Notes under the pieces: generated by a model
What the model saw: only the letters and a program-made list of their open reading frames with translations
Database searches by the model: none
Told to the model about the DNA's origin: nothing
NCBI GenBank assembly: GCA_965658375.1
Contig: CBFHSD010000052.1
Location: 1-14,173 of the forward strand
Source: CBFHSD01 sp965658375
GTDB lineage: Bacteria > Bacteroidota > Bacteroidia > Flavobacteriales_G > Salibacteraceae
Length of the DNA: 14,173 nucleotides
Direction of reading: 5' to 3'
Program-made: the position numbers and the translations under genes
Shown here: in pieces, positions 1-7,576 of the stretch
How the letters are laid out: every line of letters starts with the position of its first letter
Position numbering within the stretch: the first letter of the stretch is position 1

Positions 1-2
1 GA

Positions 3-1499
3 GCATATTCTGCACTTAGTCGCCAAATTTCTAAAGGAAAAGTGAAGATGTACAACCGTCATGAAATGATGGATGTTGTACTCGTAGATGGTAAGGCTAG
101 AGGAATTATTTCAAGAAATTTGATTACCGGTGAACTTGAACGACATGGTGCTCATGCAGTGGTGATTGCTTCTGGTGGATACGGAAACGTATTCTTCCTT
201 TCTACAAATGCAATGGGATCTAACGTTTCGGCTGCATGGAAAGCACACAAAAGAGGTGCAGCTATGGCGAACCCATGTTACACACAGATTCACCCCACAT
301 GTATTCCAGTATCTGGTGATCACCAATCTAAATTGACATTGATGTCAGAGTCGTTGAGAAATGATGGAAGAATTTGGGTTCCCAAGAAAAAGGAAGATGC
401 AGAAGCTATTAGACAGGGCAAATTGAAACCAACTCAACTAGTTGAAGAAGATAGAGATTACTATTTAGAAAGAAGGTATCCAGCATTTGGGAACTTGGTT
501 CCAAGAGACGTGGCATCTAGAGCCGCTAAAGAACGCTGCGATGCAGGTTTTGGTGTTAATGCAACTGGAGAAGCCGTTTATCTTGATTTTGCTGCGGCAA
601 TTGAAAGATATGGGAAAACAGAAGCTAACATTCATGGCGACCACAACCCATCTGATTCTAAAATTCAAGAACTTGGAAAAGCAGTTGTAGCCGCCAAGTA
701 TGGGAACTTGTTCCAGATGTATGAAAAAATCGTAGCGGAGAATCCATATGAAACGCCAATGATGATTTACCCAGCGGTTCACTACACAATGGGTGGTATT
801 TGGGTAGATTATAATTTGATGACATCTGTACCTGGTTTGTACGCTGCTGGTGAAGCTAATTTCTCTGATCACGGAGCAAATAGACTAGGAGCCTCTGCAT
901 TAATGCAAGGTTTGGCAGATGGTTATTTTGTATTGCCTTACACCATTGGTGATTATTTATCTGACGATATTAGAACTGGACCAATTGATACCAATTCTAG
1001 TGAGTTTGAAGCCTCTGAGAAAGAAGTACAACAGCATATTGATGCTCTTGTAAATAATAACGGAAGCACCACAGTAGATACGTACCACAGGAAACTGGGT
1101 AAAATCATGTGGAACAATTGCGGAATGGCAAGAAATGCGGAAGGATTGAAAAAGGCAATTGCCGAAATTCGTGAAATTCGTGAAGATTTTTACAAGAATG
1201 TACGTATACCTGGTGGTTCAAATCAGTTGAACCCAGAGCTAGAAAAAGCGTATAGAGTAGCTGATTTTCTTGAACTAGGTGAGTTGATGTGTATGGATGC
1301 TTTGGCAAGAGAAGAATCTTGTGGAGGTCACTTTAGAGAAGAGCACCAAACAGAAGAAGGAGAAGCGAAAAGAGACGATGAGAACTTCACTTTTGTTTCT
1401 GCTTGGGAATACAAAAATGGCGATCCTGGACAAGCCCAGCTTCACAAAGAGCCATTGGCGTATGAGAATATTGAATTGAAGCAACGTAGTTATAAATAA
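3..1499 (+). CDS. sdhA: Succinate dehydrogenase/fumarate reductase flavoprotein subunit, 5' end missing
   Basis: FAD-bearing subunit of complex II, which oxidises succinate to fumarate at the inner face of the cytoplasmic membrane. The frame is open from the first bases of the window, so the gene begins upstream and the GTG at 42 is not its start. About 498 codons are visible. Compared with the roughly 660-residue Bacteroidota proteins I recall, the N-terminal FAD-binding Rossmann part is cut off. Visible family motifs are HPTCIP (from 291), the active-site stretch PRDVASR (from 501), HYTMGGI (from 780) and ANRLGASAL (from 876). The HPTCIP form and the C-terminal extension fit the Bacteroidota/Wolinella-type enzymes with a dihaem cytochrome b partner, which should lie upstream of the window. 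sdhB follows after 49 bases, so one transcript is likely. Confidence 0.96.
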   Translation, partial: AYSALSRQISKGKVKMYNRHEMMDVVLVDGKARGIISRNLITGELERHGAHAVVIASGGYGNVFFLSTNAMGSNVSAAWKAHKRGAAMANPCYTQIHPTCIPVSGDHQSKLTLMSESLRNDGRIWVPKKKEDAEAIRQGKLKPTQLVEEDRDYYLERRYPAFGNLVPRDVASRAAKERCDAGFGVNATGEAVYLDFAAAIERYGKTEANIHGDHNPSDSKIQELGKAVVAAKYGNLFQMYEKIVAENPYETPMMIYPAVHYTMGGIWVDYNLMTSVPGLYAAGEANFSDHGANRLGASALMQGLADGYFVLPYTIGDYLSDDIRTGPIDTNSSEFEASEKEVQQHIDALVNNNGSTTVDTYHRKLGKIMWNNCGMARNAEGLKKAIAEIREIREDFYKNVRIPGGSNQLNPELEKAYRVADFLELGELMCMDALAREESCGGHFREEHQTEEGEAKRDDENFTFVSAWEYKNGDPGQAQLHKEPLAYENIELKQRSYK

Positions 1500-1548
1500 A
1501 AACTTGGCTGTTATTTCTATTGAAATACAGTCGTAAAAAACCAGAAGC

Positions 1549-2301
1549 ATGAAATTAATACTCAAAATCTGGAGACAAAACGGACCAAACGATAAAGGAA
1601 GAATTGTTGAGTATCCTATGGATGATGTATCACCAGATATGTCATTTCTAGAAATGCTTGATGTTCTCAATGAACAATTGGTAGGCCAAGGCGAAGAACC
1701 AGTTGCATTTGATCACGATTGTAGAGAGGGCATTTGTGGTTCTTGCTCGTTATTCATTAACGGAGAAGCACATGGTCCGGGTAGAGAGATTACTACCTGT
1801 CAATTGCACATGAGAGAATTTAAGGATGGAGATACCATTTTTATTGAACCATGGAGAGCAAAGGCATTCCCAATCATAAAAGATTTAGTGGTTGATCGTA
1901 CGGCATTTGATGCGGTTATTCAAGCAGGTGGCTATGTAAGTGTAAACACCTCTGGTAATACCATAGATGCAAATGCAATTCCAATCAACAAACATGATGC
2001 AGATGCTGCGTTTGATGCTGCAACATGCATTGGTTGTGGAGCTTGTGTAGCAACATGTAAGAACTCGAGTGCAATGCTTTTCGTTTCGGCTAAAGTGTCG
2101 CAATTCTCTCTTTTACCTCAAGGTAAAGTAGAGGCAAAAGACCGTGTAAAGAGTATGGTTGCGGCCATGGATGAAGCAGGATTTGGAAACTGCACAAACA
2201 CAGGAGCTTGTGAGGTGGAATGCCCTAAAGGAATAAGCCTTGAGAACATTGCACGCATGAATAGAGAGTATATGTTCGCCACTGCGGGGAGCACGGAATA
2301 A
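1549..2301 (+). CDS. sdhB: Succinate dehydrogenase/fumarate reductase iron-sulfur subunit
   Basis: Electron-transfer subunit of complex II, passing electrons from the flavin in SdhA to the membrane cytochrome. It is 250 residues, the usual length. The N-terminal ferredoxin-like domain carries the [2Fe-2S] ligands C58, C63, C66 and C84. The C-terminal domain has C160, C163, C166 and C170, followed by C215, C221 and C225. By analogy with E. coli and Wolinella, C160/C163/C166/C225 bind the [4Fe-4S] cluster and C170/C215/C221 the [3Fe-4S] cluster. All eleven expected cysteines are present, so the protein looks intact. It is the last gene of the sdh unit and is followed 9 bases later by a strong intrinsic terminator. 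Confidence 0.97.
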   Translation: MKLILKIWRQNGPNDKGRIVEYPMDDVSPDMSFLEMLDVLNEQLVGQGEEPVAFDHDCREGICGSCSLFINGEAHGPGREITTCQLHMREFKDGDTIFIEPWRAKAFPIIKDLVVDRTAFDAVIQAGGYVSVNTSGNTIDANAIPINKHDADAAFDAATCIGCGACVATCKNSSAMLFVSAKVSQFSLLPQGKVEAKDRVKSMVAAMDEAGFGNCTNTGACEVECPKGISLENIARMNREYMFATAGSTE

Positions 2302-2310
2302 GAATAGAAT

Positions 2311-2343
2311 AAAAAGGCATTGTTTAAAGCAATGCCTTTTTTT
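2311..2343 (+). terminator. Intrinsic terminator of the sdh operon
   Basis: A perfect 12-bp stem (2311-2322 pairing with 2330-2341) with a 7-base loop is followed by a run of T up to 2343. It begins 9 bases after the sdhB stop and lies just before the marR promoter. It therefore separates the respiratory operon from the regulator gene. Confidence 0.93.
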
Positions 2344-2352
2344 GGCTCTAAT

Positions 2353-2374
2353 TATATTACTCGTAATATATTTG
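2353..2374 (+). promoter_or_regulatory. marR promoter with overlapping palindromic operator candidate
   Basis: TATATTACTCGTAATATA (2353-2370) is a perfect inverted repeat with 8-bp arms and a 2-base centre, the size and AT-rich character expected of a MarR-dimer site. It overlaps TATATTTG (2367-2374), a full match to the Bacteroidota -7 box TAnnTTTG. A TTG at 2342-2344 could act as the -33 box with a 22-base spacer, inside the known 17-23 range for flavobacteria. The ATG follows 8 bases after the -7 box, so the mRNA would have almost no leader. Binding at the palindrome would block the promoter, which fits autorepression (inference). Confidence 0.7.
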
Positions 2375-2382
2375 CGTGTTAA

Positions 2383-2835
2383 ATGAAAATAGAAGAAGCA
2401 ATACAAACTAATAAGTTCGAGAGTCCGCTTTCAAAAGCACTTGTGAACATTATTTATACGGGCTCTTATCTATTGGCAAAACACGCGGAAATACTAAAAC
2501 CGTACGGTATTTCACCACAGCAGTACAATGTTCTTCGCATACTAAGAGGGTCGCATCCCGACAAACTCACAGTTCAAGCGATTAAGAATAGAATGCTTGA
2601 CAAAACACCAAACACAACACGCTTGGTAGATAAGCTTCTCACTGCAGGTTTGGTTCTAAGGGAACGCTGTACAGAAGACAGAAGAGTGGTTTACGTTTCT
2701 ATAAGTGATTCTGGAATGCATTTAATGAAGGAGTTAGACCAGAATGAAAGTCAGTTGAACAATTACTTAGGCAATTTAAATAATGCAGAATTGCTACAGT
2801 TATCTGACTGGTTAGATGCATTAAGAAATAAATAA
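2383..2835 (+). CDS. MarR-family winged-helix transcriptional regulator
   Basis: A 150-residue cytoplasmic DNA-binding protein, the usual length for MarR dimers. The first 40 residues and the last 35 are helical and should form the dimer interface. In between lie the helix-turn-helix (about residues 44-90, including ISPQQYNVLRIL and the recognition-helix stretch NTTRLVDKLL) and a wing with the family's typical charged turn (TEDRRVVYVSIS, about 97-108). The ATG is placed directly after a -7 box, with no ribosome binding site, as is common in this phylum. The ligand cannot be read from the sequence. The downstream genes, a broken DoxX-like protein and an MFS exporter, suggest a response to a toxic small molecule, as in many MarR systems. 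Confidence 0.92.
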   Translation: MKIEEAIQTNKFESPLSKALVNIIYTGSYLLAKHAEILKPYGISPQQYNVLRILRGSHPDKLTVQAIKNRMLDKTPNTTRLVDKLLTAGLVLRERCTEDRRVVYVSISDSGMHLMKELDQNESQLNNYLGNLNNAELLQLSDWLDALRNK

Positions 2836-2849
2836 ACGAACGAATTATT

Positions 2850-3226
2850 ATGAGTGCATCAACAATTAAATAGGGCTATTTTATTACAACAGGTCTAGTT
2901 ACCGCAATGATTGCTTCTTCGGTATTTGCCTTTTATATCGCACAAACGGAAGTGGCACAAGAAGCTTTTCAAAATTTGGGTTTTCCGGCTTGGTTGGTAT
3001 TGCCTTTGGCTGGAGCCAAACTACTAGGCCAATTGGCTTTGTGGATTAGAAAGGTTCCCAATTGACAACGATGGCTTATGCAGGATTCTTTTTTAGTCTG
3101 ATACTGGCAATCATTGCCCATGTGAATGTAGGCGATGGAGAGTTTGGTGGCCCATTGGGTGCTTTAGTGCTAGTTCTCGCTTCCTTCTTTCTTTCACAAA
3201 AGCACTTTTCTAGTGTTGAGGCCTAA
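2850..3226 (+). pseudogene. DoxX-like membrane protein, disrupted by a stop and a frameshift
   Basis: Reading from ATG 2850 gives seven codons, an amber stop at 2871-2873, then an open frame rich in hydrophobic residues (with FPAWLVLPLAGAKLLGQLALW) that ends at TGA 3063-3065. The reading then continues in the -1 frame from 3062 (LTTMAYAGFFFSLILAIIAH) to TAA 3224-3226. Joined together this is a small four-helix membrane protein of about 125 residues that I recognise as DoxX-like (DoxX_2 type). Loss of a single T in the AATTG at 3060-3064 would explain the frameshift. The start lies 14 bases after the marR stop, so it was probably in the same operon. The two lesions argue for a dead gene, though assembly or sequencing errors cannot be ruled out. 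Confidence 0.8.
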
Positions 3227-3317
3227 ATCTAATAAGGTAAGCCTGTGCTTTGATATTTACGAAGGGCAGGTTTATCTCATTTGAGAGAAATCTTTTCATT
3301 TTCTGAGAAAATCATTG

Positions 3318-4511
3318 ATGGCAAACAGAAGCTTCATGCTGTTTTTATTGGCAGCGGTTAATTTTACTCATATCCTAGACTTGATGATTGTAATGCCTTT
3401 AGGTGATGCACTCATGAAAGAGTTTTCTATTTCACCTGGACAATTCAGTGCCATTGTTTCTGCTTATATGGTTAGCGCAGGGATTTTTGGATTTATTGCC
3501 TCTGCCTCGATAGATCGTTTTGGTAGAAAAAGGGCACTTCTCACGCTTTACGCAGGGTTTATTTTGGGTACTTTCTTGGTTGCGCTTTCTACAAGTTTTA
3601 TTCAGATTATTATTTCGCGAGCCATAACCGGAGCCTTTGGAGGCTTAATTGGAGCATTGGTATTGAGCATCGCAAGTGACATGTATAAATATAAGCAGCG
3701 CGGAAAAGCCATTGGGCTTATTACAAGTTCTTTTTCCGTAGCAAGTGTAGTAGGAGTTCCTTTAGGCTTATATATCGCAAGCAAGACACATTGGTGGGCA
3801 CCATTTGTTGTGGTAGCGGCTTTGGCAGTAGTTGTTTGGCTAATTATATTTTTCACTTTTCCGAGCCTTACAGATCATGTGGATGAGAGAGCTGAAAAGA
3901 AAAGTCCCTTTCGTCATTTGGCAAATACCGTAGGAGATGTCAATCAGCTCAGAGCTTTAAGTATGGGTTTCTTCATTGTTTTAGGGCAGTTTCTCATTAT
4001 ACCTTTTATTGCACCTTCTATGATTAGAAATGTGGGATTCAATCAAGAAACAGTAGCCTTGGTCTACTTCTTTGGAGGTATGGCAACCATGTTCTCAAGT
4101 CCTGCAGTTGGGAGATTGACAGATCGTTATTCTGCTTTACGAATATTTCGTTTCATGATGCCCATTTCATTTGTGGTGGTTCTTGTATTAACTTCTTTGG
4201 GGGAGGTTCCAATTTGGGTAGCACTTGTGGTTACTACTACTTTGTTTATCTCCTTTAATGGAAGAATGGTTCCGGCTCAAACTATGGCTACAGCTTCTGT
4301 TTCTCCAGAGAAAAGAGGAGGTTTTATGAGTTTGAAAACGGCCTTGCAACAATTGGCAGCTGCTGCAGCCTCTTTGATATCAGGCCTTATTATACTAGAA
4401 ACCGATGACGGAAAGCTTGAAAACTTTGCCATCATCGGTATTATGTCTGTTTGCATTACGGGCGTAAGCTTATTCATTGCGCCCAAATTGAAAGTTGCTT
4501 CTGGGAACTAG
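3318..4511 (+). CDS. MFS transporter, drug:H+ antiporter-1-like
   Basis: An inner-membrane carrier of 397 residues with a pattern consistent with 12 transmembrane helices. The first helix contains the DHA1-type acidic signature (HILDLMIVMPLG). The loop between helices 2 and 3 has motif A (DRFGRKRAL). Helix 5 carries a glycine/proline stretch resembling the antiporter motif C (VASVVGVPLGLYI). These place it among proton-driven small-molecule exporters, but the substrate is not determinable. The ATG at 3318 is preferred to the TTG one codon earlier. It follows the marR and DoxX-like genes after 91 bases without an evident terminator, so it may share their transcript. Its stop codon overlaps the stop of the convergent gene by four bases (CTAG at 4508-4511). 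Confidence 0.93.
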   Translation: MANRSFMLFLLAAVNFTHILDLMIVMPLGDALMKEFSISPGQFSAIVSAYMVSAGIFGFIASASIDRFGRKRALLTLYAGFILGTFLVALSTSFIQIIISRAITGAFGGLIGALVLSIASDMYKYKQRGKAIGLITSSFSVASVVGVPLGLYIASKTHWWAPFVVVAALAVVVWLIIFFTFPSLTDHVDERAEKKSPFRHLANTVGDVNQLRALSMGFFIVLGQFLIIPFIAPSMIRNVGFNQETVALVYFFGGMATMFSSPAVGRLTDRYSALRIFRFMMPISFVVVLVLTSLGEVPIWVALVVTTTLFISFNGRMVPAQTMATASVSPEKRGGFMSLKTALQQLAAAAASLISGLIILETDDGKLENFAIIGIMSVCITGVSLFIAPKLKVASGN

Positions 4512-4969
4512 TCTTTGACAAAGCTTGTTCCTTCACCAAATCTAAATCTGGCAATGAAACCCCAGTTTCCTGTTCTAAAATCCACATCGTTGGTCAAATC
4601 TAGAGCAGGTCTCCAATCAACGCCAATGGTTAACGGGAAGTTGAACGAATATTCTGCTCCAAAGTCTCCAGCTACCGCAAGATCAAAACGCCCTTCAAAA
4701 AACACTTCTGGTCCAATACCCGGGTAAAACTTTAAACCTGTTGGACCACCGCTTAATGAGTACATCCAATCAAAATAGGCTCCAACTCCAAAACGGTCTA
4801 GATAAACTGCTGGGTGAAGTCTTGGTTCTGCGCCAATTGGAACCGTCATGTCAATGGAAGTGTTGTCTCCAAAACGCATCCCAACCTCCCAGTTGGATTG
4901 AGCCTGTGATTCAGTCGCGCAAAAAGCAATGACAATAAACAATGGAAGAGTAAATAAAAACTTTTTCAT
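4508..4969 (-). CDS. Small secreted outer-membrane beta-barrel-like protein
   Basis: A 153-residue protein with a clear Sec signal peptide (MKKF then a hydrophobic core, cleavage probably after SQA near residue 23). The mature part of about 130 residues is made of alternating polar and hydrophobic stretches rich in Gly, Phe, Tyr and Asp (for example WEVGMRFGD, FGVGAYFDWMYS, WGFIARFRFG), typical of small eight-strand barrels in Bacteroidota. I do not recognise a specific family or function. It has its own promoter in the short gap after the MORN gene. Its 3' end overlaps the convergent MFS gene by four bases. Confidence 0.82.
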   Translation of the reverse strand: MKKFLFTLPLFIVIAFCATESQAQSNWEVGMRFGDNTSIDMTVPIGAEPRLHPAVYLDRFGVGAYFDWMYSLSGGPTGLKFYPGIGPEVFFEGRFDLAVAGDFGAEYSFNFPLTIGVDWRPALDLTNDVDFRTGNWGFIARFRFGEGTSFVKD

Positions 4970-4989
4970 ACGATTAAATTTAGTTGTAT

Positions 4990-5017
4990 CAAAGGTAAAG
5001 AATTGCCTTATTCACAA
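4990..5017 (-). promoter_or_regulatory. Promoter of the small barrel-protein gene
   Basis: On the minus strand TACCTTTG (4997 to 4990) matches the Bacteroidota -7 consensus TAnnTTTG exactly, and a TTG lies 17 bases upstream (5015-5017). The start codon at 4969 is about 20 bases downstream. The upstream part overlaps the last codons of the MORN gene. Confidence 0.6.
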
Positions 5018-6111
5018 GCTTTGTCTTGGTTAAAACTTGTTTTGCTTACAAATTCCTCATTGTCAAAGTCGTAATATTGAATGGCAACATTTTCATGAAT
5101 AAACCACACTCCAACCTCTATGTCATTTTCGAAATTCCCGTTACGTTTTAATCCTCCTGATTCGTTGAAAAAGCACCACCTACCTGTGGCATATCCTTGG
5201 TGGTATTCTCCAATTTGTTTCATCTTACCATTAGGCCAATACACAGTCCATTTTCCTTCAAAGTGACCCTTTTCGAAATGACCGATGGTATGCATTGTAC
5301 CAGTGGAATAATAGCTTTTCCACAAGCCAGATTTACTCCCTTCTACATACATCCCGAGCTCCTTCACAATTCCATTCGGGTGGTAAGACTTGAACATCCC
5401 AGTCGCTTCACCATTTTTAAATGTTTGAATTGATAAGGTATCTCCCGTTGGATAAAATGAAATTGTTTTTCCGTTTAGCTGGTTGTTTTCGTAGTCCTGA
5501 ATTGCTTTTGTAAGAAGTATCACACTATCGTAATATACTGTTTTAGGACCTTGTAAAAGATTTGAGTTGTAGGTGAAACTGGCTTCTAAGTTTCCTGATT
5601 TGTAGTAGCTTTTCCAAAGACCGACTTTCATGTTTTTTTCAAAGAGTGCTTCTAAACGTTTTTTGCCATTTGCATAGTAAGAGGTAGACGCACCCTGCAA
5701 TTCATTGTTTTTGTATAAAGATTCTTCTACGAGATTTCCATCTTGATCATATAAAAAAGTAGGCCCATTTTTCAGATCCCGTAAGAGCATTTGTTTTTGG
5801 CTTAGAATGCCGTATTCATCAAAAATGTAGCACGTGTCAGAGGCTAGGCCATTTTCAAAGAACATGCGTTGTTTCATTCTGCCATTTGGCCAATTTACAA
5901 TCCACTCGCCAGACATTTTCCCATTGGCAAAATCTCCTTGTTGCCAAAGTACACCATCGGCAAAGTAGATGCTGTACAAACCGTCTTTTAGTCCTATTTG
6001 GTTTAAGTAGAATTTTTCGCGAACCTGTTGAGAGTTTGGGTAGTAGGTTAGCGTGCTGTCTTGAGCAAAACCGAAAGCTTGCAAGAAAAGAATGAGTAAA
6101 AAAAGCCTCAT
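5008..6111 (-). CDS. Secreted MORN-variant repeat protein
   Basis: A 367-residue protein with a signal peptide (MRLFLLILFLQAFGFA, then QDST). The rest is almost entirely MORN-like repeats of the form G-x-W-x-x-Y/F-x-x-x-G-x-x-x-x-x-x-x-Y/F. The key glycine recurs at residues 44, 68, 116, 140, 164, 188, 214, 238, 262, 286, 310 and 334, a 24-residue period with one degenerate repeat near 92 and one 26-residue step. Such proteins are often annotated as YwqK-type antitoxins, but here the signal peptide and neighbours argue for a periplasmic or surface role. Its ATG abuts the stop codon of the chaperone-like gene with no base between (TAAATG), so the two are surely co-transcribed and probably translationally coupled. 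Function unknown; repeat-mediated binding is likely. Confidence 0.88.
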   Translation of the reverse strand: MRLFLLILFLQAFGFAQDSTLTYYPNSQQVREKFYLNQIGLKDGLYSIYFADGVLWQQGDFANGKMSGEWIVNWPNGRMKQRMFFENGLASDTCYIFDEYGILSQKQMLLRDLKNGPTFLYDQDGNLVEESLYKNNELQGASTSYYANGKKRLEALFEKNMKVGLWKSYYKSGNLEASFTYNSNLLQGPKTVYYDSVILLTKAIQDYENNQLNGKTISFYPTGDTLSIQTFKNGEATGMFKSYHPNGIVKELGMYVEGSKSGLWKSYYSTGTMHTIGHFEKGHFEGKWTVYWPNGKMKQIGEYHQGYATGRWCFFNESGGLKRNGNFENDIEVGVWFIHENVAIQYYDFDNEEFVSKTSFNQDKACE

Positions 6112-6894
6112 TTAAGGGATGCTTATGTTCAGTTCATATCCCTCGAGATCACTATTTTTATGGTAGTCCATAATAAACACCGCGGTATAATCACCTGCTT
6201 TTAACTCAGGCAAAACGAAAGGAACGGCTCTGGTGATTCCAGGCAATACGAATGAAGGCATAGGGTCTACCGCAATGGTTTCTCCAGTAGAATTGTTGAT
6301 GATTTCAGCAGATATTTTAGGCTTAATAATTTTCTCTCCAGTATTTTGAATGCTTAACTCCACTCGTTCAGGGTCTAGTTGTTTTGCTCCAGCAAATTGA
6401 GCGTTGTAGTTGGTGTTGCTGTTAGGAGATTGAAATACTTTGATGGCAATTCTTGGATTTACCACAATACCAGTATTCAGAGATTTATCTGCCGCTGCTG
6501 CTCCTCGTTCTTGAGCAGACTTTACAAATATGGTGCTCCAAGTGGTTTGATAGTTTTCTCCGGGCACCTTAATGGTAAGTTGAATTTCTTGTCTTTCGCC
6601 AGCATTCAAATCAAAATAGGTGGGGAAAATGGAAAGCCAGTTGGCACAACTTTGAGGAGTAGTGCCTGCACTTTTGTAGTGCTTTTTTCCACCTTCAAAG
6701 AATACTTCATCTGCCAAAGTGAGGGAAAATGACTGTTTAGAACTGGAATGATTGGTGACAAAAATATTTTTTGTGAGTGCTTTTTCCGGCTCGGCATTGA
6801 ATTCAATGAGAACTGGAGAAACTTCAAAGTCTTGAGAATAAGACACATATGGAAAAATAAAACAAATAAGAAGGTATTTAAATATGGTTTTCAT
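6112..6894 (-). CDS. PapD-like periplasmic chaperone candidate
   Basis: A 260-residue exported protein with a signal peptide ending near VSYS-QDF (residue 20). Two beta-sandwich domains can be seen. The first (about 22-157) has the order seen in pilus chaperones: an SPVLIEF first strand, N-rich turn, PTYFDLNAGERQEIQL (resembling the P-x-x-F-x-L-x-x-G-E of PapD), TWSTIFV, and a G1-like strand RIAIKVF. K152 in that strand lies where PapD has the subunit-anchoring lysine. The second (about 175-260) starts with LSIQNTGE and has a PSFVLPG turn. I see no arginine matching PapD R8. Its context, divergent from two subunit-like genes and an usher-like gene, supports a chaperone role, but a DUF916-type surface Ig protein is the main alternative. 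Confidence 0.6.
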   Translation of the reverse strand: MKTIFKYLLICFIFPYVSYSQDFEVSPVLIEFNAEPEKALTKNIFVTNHSSSKQSFSLTLADEVFFEGGKKHYKSAGTTPQSCANWLSIFPTYFDLNAGERQEIQLTIKVPGENYQTTWSTIFVKSAQERGAAAADKSLNTGIVVNPRIAIKVFQSPNSNTNYNAQFAGAKQLDPERVELSIQNTGEKIIKPKISAEIINNSTGETIAVDPMPSFVLPGITRAVPFVLPELKAGDYTAVFIMDYHKNSDLEGYELNISIP

Positions 6895-6955
6895 GTGCTT
6901 AACTGGTAAAAGTTTCTTTAATTGCGATAGTAAACAATTTTAAACACAATTACTT
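6895..6955. promoter_or_regulatory. Divergent intergenic region between chaperone-like and subunit genes
   Basis: This AT-rich 61-bp gap must hold the start signals of both transcripts. No full TAnnTTTG box is present in either direction; the nearest on the minus strand, TACTATCG, has two mismatches. There is a near direct repeat one helical turn apart, TAAACAATT (6931-6939) and TAAACACAATT (6941-6951), and an inverted pair TAATTG (6919-6924)/CAATTA (6947-6952). These could be regulator sites, but AT-rich sequence yields such matches by chance. Confidence 0.4.
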
Positions 6956-7576
6956 ATGATAAGAAATGTAATTACTAAGGCTTTTTTAGCCCTTGGCTTT
7001 TTAACGATTGCTGCAGCAGCAAATGCTCAGCCAGTTTCTGATCGTGCAGTGGTCCCTGTAGCGGTAACTTTAAATCAAATCTTAAGGTTAAATGTAACAA
7101 ACGGTGGTAACATTGAGTTTGTATTCAACAGAATCGATCAGTATGAAAATGGTATTGCAAATGCAGCCATGTATGATACTGACATCGATGTGTCATCATC
7201 ATCAAGATGGACGCTAGCAATCGGAGCAGAAGATGCTACATTCATTGGAACAGATGATCCTACTGCAACATTGGCATTAGACAATGTTGGTTATCAAATC
7301 ATCTCTGGAGGAGCGCACGCTTTTGGTACAGAGTTAACTGATCCAGCTGCAGCAAATGCTGGAGTTGTTGCTTTAACAGCTTTCTCTACTACAGTTATTG
7401 GTTCTGCTGCGGCACCAACTGGTAACTCTGGAGATAGAGATGACAACAACTTTACAATCAACTGGGAGTGTGGTACTACCAACGGAACAATGAATGCAAC
7501 AGCATTGATTGACCAAGACAACACACCAGATCGTTATGTAACTAACGTGTTAATGGATCTTGCAGTAGCTCCTTAA
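6956..7576 (+). CDS. Secreted pilin-like subunit 1 (probable major subunit)
   Basis: A 206-residue protein with a signal peptide ending at AANA (residue 24). The mature protein is rich in Ala, Thr, Asp and Asn and poor in Lys, with one cysteine (C172), as expected for a surface beta-sandwich protein. It begins with an alternating hydrophobic strand (AVVPVAVTL, residues 31-39) that would suit donor-strand exchange, and ends with RYVTNVLMDLAVAP, resembling the final strand of spore-coat-U/DUF4402-like subunits. The motif IEFVFNRIDQYENGI (53-67) recurs in the next gene. The gene is first in its unit and is followed by an intrinsic terminator 23 bases after its stop, which suggests high expression. 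I do not recognise an exact family, so the pilin role is inferred. Confidence 0.65.
   Translation: MIRNVITKAFLALGFLTIAAAANAQPVSDRAVVPVAVTLNQILRLNVTNGGNIEFVFNRIDQYENGIANAAMYDTDIDVSSSSRWTLAIGAEDATFIGTDDPTATLALDNVGYQIISGGAHAFGTELTDPAAANAGVVALTAFSTTVIGSAAAPTGNSGDRDDNNFTINWECGTTNGTMNATALIDQDNTPDRYVTNVLMDLAVAP

Noticed and set aside
465..872. 135-residue minus-strand frame inside sdhA
   Set aside because: It lies wholly within the conserved sdhA coding sequence, has a biased composition rich in Ile, Cys, Phe and His, and shows no domain or signal.
2850..3226. Programmed frameshift or stop readthrough in the DoxX-like gene
   Set aside because: No slippery heptamer or downstream stem is evident, and two separate lesions fit decay or sequence error better.
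3298..3312. Inverted repeat ATTTTCTGAGAAAAT just before the MFS start as an operator
   Set aside because: The arms are only 6 bp of simple A/T-rich sequence and differ from the marR palindrome, so chance is as likely.
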